Of a stretch of 7,361 bases of DNA, positions 1-5,657 are shown piece by piece. A program made the translations under genes and the position numbers. Location: assembly GCA_964547525.1 (NCBI GenBank), contig CAZJOD010000178.1, positions 1 through 7,361 on the forward strand. Reading direction: 5' to 3'. This stretch comes from CAZJOD01 sp964547525. GTDB lineage: Bacteria; Bacillota; Clostridia; JAAYHZ01. The notes beneath the pieces were generated by a model that made no database searches, was not told where the DNA came from, and saw nothing but the letters and a program-made list of their open reading frames with translations. How positions within the stretch are numbered: the stretch's first letter is position 1; each line of letters opens with the position of its first letter.

Positions 1-727
1 CGATTTTTGAAAAGTCCCTTCTTTTATAGAACAAACCTACATCCACACCTAGTGCGTCGGCGTAATATAAAGCCCTATCCATCGCACCTGTATCAGGGCT
101 GATTATCAATAGATTATCCTTTTCTACGGATATGCTCCGGTCACTTGTAAAAATAGCTTTTATCATATCATAGGTGGGGTAAATATTCTCAAAACCGTTT
201 AAAGGTATTGCATTTTCTACCCTCGGGTCATGAGCGTCCACTGTAAAAATGTTGTCCACACCCATATGAGTCAGTTGTTGTAACGCTACGGCACAATCCA
301 ACGACTCACGTCCTTTACGTTTATGTTGGCGCGAACTGTATAATAGTGGCATTACTACATTTATTCTCCTCGCATTTCCCGCAATCGCACTGATTGTTCT
401 TAGTATACTCTGAAAATGCTCGTCGGGACTCATATGAGCGGTCATTCCAAACATATTATATGTACAACCGTAATTACCTACGTCCGCCATTATATAAATA
501 TCTTTTCCTCTGACCGACTCTTTTAATACAACTTTGCCTTCGCCGTTAGAAAACCGTACATCGTTCACTTTTATGATATATGAATTGTCATGACAATGAT
601 ATATTTCTTTTGATTTTCGTCTTTCGGCTAAATGGTTGTTAACTTTTGCACCGAAATCTTTACAGCTTTCGAGTACTATTAATGCCAATTCCCCAAAAGG
701 TATATTTGTTTTATCGTCTATTTTCAT
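1..727 (-). CDS. prs: Ribose-phosphate pyrophosphokinase (PRPP synthetase), partial, C-terminus beyond left edge
   Basis: The enzyme transfers pyrophosphate from ATP to ribose 5-phosphate, giving PRPP for nucleotide, histidine and tryptophan synthesis in the cytoplasm. I translated it by hand: 242 codons are visible (727 down to 2) with no stop, so the gene runs off the left edge. The start ATG (725-727) has a GAGGAGC Shine-Dalgarno 7 nt upstream. Family landmarks are GKDIYIMADVGNY (74-86), SPDEHFQ (100-106), the ATP-site stretch SSRQHKRKGRESLD (131-144), aligning with canonical RQDRKxRxRE, the metal-site-like DAHDPRVENAIP (164-175; canonical DLHxxQIQGFF) and ISPDTGAMDRA (209-219; canonical VSPDxGGxxRA). 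The PRPP-binding loop is outside the window. The sequence matches the longer, divergent Prs I associate with Clostridia rather than the B. subtilis type; this rests on recalled sequences. It appears to be transcribed alone from its own promoter. Confidence 0.93.
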   Translation of the reverse strand, partial: MKIDDKTNIPFGELALIVLESCKDFGAKVNNHLAERRKSKEIYHCHDNSYIIKVNDVRFSNGEGKVVLKESVRGKDIYIMADVGNYGCTYNMFGMTAHMSPDEHFQSILRTISAIAGNARRINVVMPLLYSSRQHKRKGRESLDCAVALQQLTHMGVDNIFTVDAHDPRVENAIPLNGFENIYPTYDMIKAIFTSDRSISVEKDNLLIISPDTGAMDRALYYADALGVDVGLFYKRRDFSKI

Positions 728-772
728 TAATGCTGCTCCTCATAAAAACAATATTCATAACATAGCATGTAC

Positions 773-801
773 AGTATAACACATTATTATGTAAAATTTA
801 A
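773..801 (-). promoter_or_regulatory. Candidate prs promoter (extended -10)
   Basis: On the minus strand TGtTATACT (781-773) is a good extended -10. With a 17-bp spacer the -35 would be TTAAAT (801-796), which is weak, as is usual with an extended -10. Transcription would start near 766, leaving a leader of about 40 nt before the prs ATG. Confidence 0.42.
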
Positions 802-880
802 TACCGGGTTATTTAATATTTGACTGCAATTCGATTTTAATAAACCGCAAGATATTGTTTTAATAATTATAGAAACACCA

Positions 881-937
881 TATTTTGTATATTTATAAAA
901 AAGTTTCTTTTGCATATAGTATTAAGTATACAAAATA
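881..937. repeat. AT-rich inverted repeat between prs and the membrane-protein gene
   Basis: TATTTTGTATA (881-891) is perfectly complementary to TATACAAAATA (927-937). The pairing extends inward to 895/923 with one G-T mismatch, giving a stem of about 15 bp around a 27-nt loop. A second pair, ATATTGTT (852-859) and AACAATAT (937-944), lies just outside with an asymmetric gap. It lies downstream of the 977-1597 gene and upstream of prs, so it could help end the former's transcript. No clean U-tract follows the stem on either strand, so a standard intrinsic terminator is not supported. The rest of the 728-976 spacer is AT-rich with no gene that I can see. Confidence 0.5.
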
Positions 938-976
938 ACAATATTGAAAGACCATATACAGTGCCGGATGATTTAC

Positions 977-1597
977 TTATCTTAAAAGATCTACAAGTCC
1001 TACACTGATAATAAAATATAATACTCTGCTTATGATTACTGTTGTCCAGATAAAAAGAGTTAAAAATACAATTGAATTATGCTTTTCGGAATACCCGTAT
1101 ATTATTTTTGTTCCGCGTGTTAATAAGGCCGAAGACCATATTATAACCGCAGTATCGGCTATTGTTCTAATCATTATCAACAAAGTACCGCTTGCCATAT
1201 TTATATTTTGAAAAATAATAGAAATAATCGCACCGGCCGGTGCAATTATAAAGTGGGAGCAAATATACATCTTTATAAAAAGAATACGCCCGGATTGTTT
1301 TTTTAAAGTGTCTTTTTTGGTTGAAAACCTGTAAAATAAATCACTTAGAGGTAGTGATACAAAAAATATATCCAAAAATCCAACGACTAACATACCGGCT
1401 GATAAAACAAACAGATTAAGCAAAAAATCACCGACGGGTCGATCGATAAAGTGTAAGAACAGATTATAACCCATACCGAACAGCAATATATCAATAAAAC
1501 CGATAAGCAAAATTCCCCAAAACAAGTATTTTGTTTTATCGTTTAATTTCTCGTAAAATCTTTTGGGATATAGTATAAAATCTAAAAATTTTGACAT
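977..1597 (-). CDS. Polytopic integral membrane protein, possibly Yip1-like
   Basis: A 206-residue protein of unknown function. About five hydrophobic segments are visible, near residues 24-43, 58-84, 105-130, 134-160 and 177-203, with basic connecting loops (KKDTLKK at 94-100). There is no signal peptide and no obvious catalytic motif. The N-terminus, a short soluble stretch with YPKRFYEKL (10-18) running straight into the first membrane segment, resembles bacterial Yip1-domain proteins, which often start with a Pro-x-x-Phe element. This is a pattern impression only; unrelated 5-TM families could look alike. The ATG (1597-1595) has GGGAGA as Shine-Dalgarno 6 nt upstream. It appears monocistronic, diverges from the sialidase-like gene, and has a repeat-overlain promoter, so it may be specifically regulated. 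Confidence 0.8.
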   Translation of the reverse strand: MSKFLDFILYPKRFYEKLNDKTKYLFWGILLIGFIDILLFGMGYNLFLHFIDRPVGDFLLNLFVLSAGMLVVGFLDIFFVSLPLSDLFYRFSTKKDTLKKQSGRILFIKMYICSHFIIAPAGAIISIIFQNINMASGTLLIMIRTIADTAVIIWSSALLTRGTKIIYGYSEKHNSIVFLTLFIWTTVIISRVLYFIISVGLVDLLR

Positions 1598-1620
1598 AGT
1601 ATATCTCCCGCTAAAATATT

Positions 1621-1645
1621 ATGCATATGATATCATGCATATGAT
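1621..1645. repeat. 11-bp direct repeat overlapping a promoter, candidate operator
   Basis: ATGCATATGAT occurs at 1621-1631 and again at 1635-1645, a 14-bp period. Between and across them lies the perfect palindrome ATGATATCAT (1627-1636). One copy covers the -10 and the other the spacer of the minus-strand promoter, the position where a repressor would block RNA polymerase. The regulator is not visible in the window. The motif is AT-rich, but two exact 11-mers side by side are unlikely to be chance. Confidence 0.6.
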
Positions 1646-1655
1646 GTAAAGTCAA
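1627..1655 (-). promoter_or_regulatory. Promoter of the 977-1597 membrane protein gene
   Basis: Reading the minus strand, TTGACT (1655-1650) is followed after exactly 17 bp by TATCAT (1632-1627), close to sigma-A consensus. The start point would be near 1620, leaving about 22 nt before the ATG, enough for the GGGAGA ribosome site. The -10 and spacer coincide with the 11-bp direct repeat described separately. Confidence 0.65.
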
Positions 1656-1700
1656 TTTGTAAAACATACCTGATATTGGTCAGTCTCATTTATAATAAGG

Positions 1701-1729
1701 TTGAATTTAATTAAAATTTTTTGTAAAAT
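1701..1729 (+). promoter_or_regulatory. Candidate promoter of the sialidase-like gene
   Basis: TTGAAT (1701-1706), a 17-bp spacer and TAAAAT (1724-1729) give a plausible sigma-A promoter with a start near 1736, about 60 nt before the chosen ATG. The region is AT-rich and other -10-like hexamers are present (TATAAT at 1691-1696, TATTAT at 1751-1756), but without a good -35 at standard spacing. Confidence 0.42.
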
Positions 1730-1786
1730 TAAGATATTAATAAATGTGTCTATTATAACTGGTATTATTAAAATTATGTGACAATG

Positions 1787-1794
1787 AAAGAGGA
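1787..1794 (+). promoter_or_regulatory. Ribosome binding site that sets the start of the sialidase-like gene
   Basis: AAAGAGGA (1787-1794) lies just ahead of the ATG at 1799; its AGAGG core (1789-1793) leaves a 5-nt gap. The reading frame is open back to a GTG at 1778 and an ATG at 1784, but neither has a purine-rich site in front. Starting at 1799 also gives a clean lipoprotein signal peptide beginning MKKG. Confidence 0.65.
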
Positions 1795-1798
1795 TGGC

Positions 1799-3208
1799 AT
1801 GAAAAAAGGAACATACATTCTACTGATAATTTTTATTCTGTTTGCAGGATGTTCCGGTAATAAATCCGAAAAGGTCGATCTTAGGACCGGTGACTTGTTG
1901 TTTTTTGATAAAGGTGATATTGACAGAGCGTTCTATATCAAAAAGAACAATACCGAATATGTAAGTTCCATTTGGAACATAACAAAAGAGCTATACGAAA
2001 AATCGCCAAGTGAAGGAGTATCGGTATCTGTTCGTACGTTTTACACCAAAGCTTCAAAAAACTACCTTACTCAATTAATATCATTTCAAACCCAATCGGA
2101 CAAACAAGATGCCTATGTCATGTCTTACAGCATCGACAACGGAAATTCCTATTATTCATTTACCAATGTGGCTACTAATTACTCGGCTCAAGGCGGTACT
2201 ATGCGAAGGTATTGGCAGACTCAGATAGTGGATCCGTCAAACGATAAACTAGTGGTAATATTTTTAAAAGGACTGTTACCTAACGATAATCCCTTGGAAG
2301 GAATGAGGAATTGGACTTTATGGTACGGAATATCAACAGACGGAGGGAAAGCTTTTGAGGTTGAAGAGCAAATAATACAAAAAGGTGACCAATATACCCC
2401 GGAGTACCCCTTTGACGGGGTGACCGTAGGACAAAACGGCATAATGATCGGTGATATCACATGTGTACCTATAAAGCTCACAAGACAAAAAGGTGATAAC
2501 AACGGAAAAATTCTTGTTCCTGTACAAATAAATCCTGTAGACGAAGAAGGTTTTTATTATAATCCGGGTGGCGGATATACATACCATTACAGTGCCGTGT
2601 TGATAGGTACATGGAACTCCGAAGGGAAGATTGATTGGGATATTTCAAATCCTGTAATGGGAAATCCCAATAAAACCACAAGAGGTGTTCTCGAACCTAC
2701 CCTTGCAGAAATGCCTAACGGCGATATACTGATGGTAATGAGAGGGAGTAACGGTGGAACTAAAGATACTAACTATAAATTAAACAGTTATAAATGGTAT
2801 AGCTACTCGGAAGACGGAGGATATACGTGGACCGAACCTAAACCTTGGATGTGTGATGATAATACGGTCTTTTTCTCACCGTCGTCCTGTTCACAGCTGA
2901 TAGAACACTCTAACGGTAAATATTATTGGATAGGGAATGTTTCTAATCTCAATTGCAAGGGTAATCTGCCTAGATGGCCGTTGGTAATAGGTGAAGTAGA
3001 CCCGAAATCGTTCATGTTAATAAAAGATTCCGTAATGGTAATAGATATAAAAACACCTTCACAGAATAGCAGCGTGGCTTTTTCAAATTTTTATGCAAGA
3101 GAAGATCGTATCAGTAAGGATATTTTGATATATTGCACACCGTTGTTTGAAAACGGGCAAGGAGATTGGACATCGGATGCATACATGTATACAGTTAATA
3201 TAAAATAA
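1799..3208 (+). CDS. Sialidase-superfamily (BNR/Asp-box) lipoprotein
   Basis: With the ATG at 1799 the protein has 469 residues. It opens with a lipoprotein signal (MKKG, hydrophobic residues 5-16, lipobox LFAG|C with Cys18), so it should be lipid-anchored on the outer face of the membrane. The body looks like a six-bladed beta-propeller of the sialidase type. Three Asp-boxes are visible: SIDNGNSY (111-118), STDGGKAF (179-186, degenerate) and SEDGGYTW (337-344, canonical). The stretch RGVLEPTLAEMPNGDILMVM (295-314) followed by RGSNGG (315-320) is typical of BNR_2 exo-sialidase-like proteins; Glu299 and Arg315 are possible active-site residues. Arg79 in SVRTF may stand in for the RIP-motif arginine, but no true R-I-P is present. 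The fold is well supported; cleavage of sialic acid is inference, since relatives act on other glycans. It appears to have its own promoter, and no sialic-acid catabolism genes are nearby. Confidence 0.85.
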   Translation: MKKGTYILLIIFILFAGCSGNKSEKVDLRTGDLLFFDKGDIDRAFYIKKNNTEYVSSIWNITKELYEKSPSEGVSVSVRTFYTKASKNYLTQLISFQTQSDKQDAYVMSYSIDNGNSYYSFTNVATNYSAQGGTMRRYWQTQIVDPSNDKLVVIFLKGLLPNDNPLEGMRNWTLWYGISTDGGKAFEVEEQIIQKGDQYTPEYPFDGVTVGQNGIMIGDITCVPIKLTRQKGDNNGKILVPVQINPVDEEGFYYNPGGGYTYHYSAVLIGTWNSEGKIDWDISNPVMGNPNKTTRGVLEPTLAEMPNGDILMVMRGSNGGTKDTNYKLNSYKWYSYSEDGGYTWTEPKPWMCDDNTVFFSPSSCSQLIEHSNGKYYWIGNVSNLNCKGNLPRWPLVIGEVDPKSFMLIKDSVMVIDIKTPSQNSSVAFSNFYAREDRISKDILIYCTPLFENGQGDWTSDAYMYTVNIK

Positions 3209-3227
3209 ATAACAAAAAAATTGTTGT

Positions 3228-3261
3228 TTGCATTTCCTTTTATGGGAATATCTGTTATAAT
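3228..3261 (+). promoter_or_regulatory. Candidate spoIIE promoter with long (22-bp) spacing and extended -10
   Basis: TGtTATAAT (3253-3261) is a perfect extended -10. At ordinary 17-bp spacing the -35 is poor (TTTCCT, 3233-3238), whereas a better TTGCAT lies at 3228-3233, 22 bp away. Spo0A-activated promoters such as B. subtilis spoIIE and spoIIG are known for 21-22-bp spacing between consensus-like hexamers, so this may be Spo0A-dependent. I could not find a convincing 0A box (TGTCGAA) in the gap. Start would be near 3268. Confidence 0.5.
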
Positions 3262-3314
3262 CACCATACATCCATATTATGTAAATTAATAATAAATGGA
3301 GCGGAGGTAATTAG

Positions 3315-5657
3315 ATGCAATCAACATTATCTAAGATCAACAAAAGAATCAAAAGAACGGAAAAAACTTTTGATACGATTACCGAGGAAATATCCGGTAT
3401 AAAAAGCATTTTTATAATTTTGCTGAGTTTCATGACCGCCGGAGTGTCTTTTGTAGGAACCGCTACGCCTTTTGTGCTTGCACTATACGGGGTGGTACTG
3501 CATTATAAAATAATTCCGTTTGTCACTTTGTGCATTACCATACTTGGTATGGCGATAACCAAGGCACAAGCGGATCTTCCCGTTTACATCATCGCATGCA
3601 TATTGTATTCGCTTATTCATTATTTACTTAAGCCGAAAAAGACAGGTTACAAAGCGATAATGATGGCGGGTACATACATGTTATCTTCAGTATCGGTTAC
3701 TTTTATCAGTGGTTTTTCTTTTTATAATTTTCTATTCGGTCTATTGTTTTCCGCACTAACAGGTCTGCTTTTCATAATTTATAAAAAAGCCGTCTCAGGC
3801 GTGGAGGATATAGGAAACAAGATAAAATTGGCAGCAGAACAATATGCCGCATTATTTATTGTTCTTGTTGTGGGAATGTCTCCTGTGATCGGGTATAATA
3901 TCGCCAATATCAATATAGGTGTTATCGTATATTTATTCGTAGTGATGATTTGTTCGTTCTATGGCAATACGGGTTATGCAAGTGTCTTCGTATTGAGTAT
4001 TATGTTTATAGGATACATATCAGGATTCACTGACATGTTCGTTTACATAATGTTAGGTGTAACCGTATTGATATGCGCACTGGCAAAGGGTGGATCAAAA
4101 ATTGTTCCTATTGTAGGAACTGTCATTGCGTGGCTTGTCACTTCAATAACATTCTCGGAAGCTGTAAATGGAGAATTTTTTATCATCGAAACACTTTTAG
4201 GTATAATACTATTTGCCAGTTTTCCTATGCAAACGGGGAACTATGTTTTTGATATAGTAAAAACTGAACAGCAGACAAAAAACAGTATATTATTCAATGC
4301 CGGAGGTGCGTTGATGAGTTCTAAAATCGCTTCTATGTCCGGCATGTTAAATAAAATATCTAACTTAATCCCAAATGAAGAATTTAAAAATACTGAAATT
4401 AAAAATGATGCATATAGGCTAATTGACATTGCAGCCGGAAAGATCTGCGAAAACTGTAATAAATGTAAATATTGTTGGGAGGATAACTTCTATTCAACAT
4501 ATCAAGCCATATTTGCAGCGGTTGCAGCCATTAACACAGGAGGAACATTTAATGAAAACGATTTGCCCGGGCGATTCAGAAAAGAATGTAGCAAGATAGA
4601 TGAATTTATTTTAAGTATTAATAATTCATGTGAAATATTTAAGATGGACAAAATTTACAGAAGACATATCGACAATATAAAAACTATTGCAAGTAATCAG
4701 TTATCCGGTCTGGCGTTTTATATAAACGATTACTTTATGAGAATGGAGAAAGCTAAATCCCAGTGTAAAAACATGGAGAAAGACATACTAAATCTATTGA
4801 TTTCCATTTCAATGGAGCCTTTGGATATTTTCATAAGTTCACCCTGTAAATCAAAGTATATAGTGGAGCTTTTATATGATAAGAAGGCGCCTTACAAAGA
4901 AAATTTAGATTTAATACTAAGCATTGTCAGCCGTGTGACCGGGCAGAAGATAGAATATGATACGGTATTCTTTGGCGACAATTGTGATATCAAAATCATT
5001 TGCAAACCTGTTAAAAGTTACAAGGTTATGACCTGGATCGCAAAAAAATCCGCATTGGATAACAATGTATCCGGAGACAGCTATACTTTTTTTGAAAACA
5101 AGGGAGGTTTATACATAGCCGCCCTTGGAGACGGAATGGGTACGGGTAAAAAGGCATATACACGAAGTAATACGGTAATGAGTTTGATAGAGTGTCTTTA
5201 CGACGACTATACCGATCATACTACGGCCATTAATATTATAAATTCGTTTTTAGCTTTTAAAACCGAACAAGAATCTTTTTCAACAACCGATCTGTGTGTA
5301 TTAAACATGTATTCCGGAGAAGTAGAATTCATTAAAGCCGGAGGATGCAGTACATTTGTACATAACGGCAAAGATGTTAAGCTTCTAAGTTCAAATTCCG
5401 CCCCTATAGGAATATTGAACAAGCCTAACACGTTTTCGGTAAAAGAGCAAGTTGAAAATACACTTGTCAGTGTAATGCTTACCGACGGTATAACTGACAC
5501 CGTCGGTGAAGCGGATATTCGATATATTATTAGTAAATGTGAGTATGACGATTATCAGCATCTTGCAGATGAAATATTAAAAACCGCACTTCATAAAAGT
5601 GACAACCAAGCAAAAGACGATATGCTGGTAATGGTCAATAAAATGTGGACTACATAA
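3315..5657 (+). CDS. spoIIE: Stage II sporulation protein E, membrane-bound PP2C-type phosphatase
   Basis: SpoIIE sits at the polar septum in sporulating cells, interacts with FtsZ, and dephosphorylates the anti-anti-sigma factor SpoIIAA, releasing sigma-F in the forespore (family knowledge). The protein has 780 residues, near the B. subtilis length of about 827. Domains in order: a basic cytoplasmic tail (1-30), about ten membrane segments (31-305), a central region (310-570) and a C-terminal PP2C domain (575-780). Metal-site motifs are intact: SGDSY with Asp588, DGMGTGKKA with Asp606, LTDGITD with Asp724, and KDDMLVMV with Asp768/769. The conserved IKAGGCSTFV (about 674-683) and PIGIL stretches are also present. 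A cysteine cluster, CENCNKCKYCW (378-388), precedes the FYSTYQ motif. The ATG at 3315 has GGAGGT 7 nt upstream. There is no frameshift or missing metal residue, so it should be functional. Its stop codon directly abuts the thrC stop. Confidence 0.97.
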   Translation: MQSTLSKINKRIKRTEKTFDTITEEISGIKSIFIILLSFMTAGVSFVGTATPFVLALYGVVLHYKIIPFVTLCITILGMAITKAQADLPVYIIACILYSLIHYLLKPKKTGYKAIMMAGTYMLSSVSVTFISGFSFYNFLFGLLFSALTGLLFIIYKKAVSGVEDIGNKIKLAAEQYAALFIVLVVGMSPVIGYNIANINIGVIVYLFVVMICSFYGNTGYASVFVLSIMFIGYISGFTDMFVYIMLGVTVLICALAKGGSKIVPIVGTVIAWLVTSITFSEAVNGEFFIIETLLGIILFASFPMQTGNYVFDIVKTEQQTKNSILFNAGGALMSSKIASMSGMLNKISNLIPNEEFKNTEIKNDAYRLIDIAAGKICENCNKCKYCWEDNFYSTYQAIFAAVAAINTGGTFNENDLPGRFRKECSKIDEFILSINNSCEIFKMDKIYRRHIDNIKTIASNQLSGLAFYINDYFMRMEKAKSQCKNMEKDILNLLISISMEPLDIFISSPCKSKYIVELLYDKKAPYKENLDLILSIVSRVTGQKIEYDTVFFGDNCDIKIICKPVKSYKVMTWIAKKSALDNNVSGDSYTFFENKGGLYIAALGDGMGTGKKAYTRSNTVMSLIECLYDDYTDHTTAINIINSFLAFKTEQESFSTTDLCVLNMYSGEVEFIKAGGCSTFVHNGKDVKLLSSNSAPIGILNKPNTFSVKEQVENTLVSVMLTDGITDTVGEADIRYIISKCEYDDYQHLADEILKTALHKSDNQAKDDMLVMVNKMWTT
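5579..5601 (-). terminator. Weak candidate terminator for thrC, inside the spoIIE 3' end
   Basis: On the minus strand CACTT (5601-5597), loop TTATG, AAGTG (5591-5587) form a 5-bp stem, followed by CGG and five T residues (5583-5579). It lies about 57 bp past the thrC stop. The stem is short and only moderately GC-rich, so efficiency is doubtful. It is listed because nothing better is visible downstream of thrC. Confidence 0.25.

Noticed and set aside
1778..1798. Upstream GTG (1778) or ATG (1784) as start of the sialidase-like gene
   Set aside because: Neither has a Shine-Dalgarno, and both add residues ahead of an otherwise ideal lipoprotein signal. The ATG at 1799 has AGAGG 5 nt before it.
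2221..2681. Three minus-strand open frames inside the sialidase-like gene
   Set aside because: They overlap one another and a well-supported coding sequence, with no recognisable protein features.
3211..3225. AACAA-loop-TTGTT hairpin after the sialidase-like gene as a terminator
   Set aside because: A 5-bp stem that is mostly A-T pairs, with only a broken T-rich stretch after it, is too weak; similar pairs arise by chance in such AT-rich DNA.
1799..5657. Sialidase-like gene and spoIIE as one operon
   Set aside because: The 106-bp gap contains an extended -10 promoter for spoIIE and the functions are unrelated. Read-through cannot be excluded, but nothing supports a shared unit.
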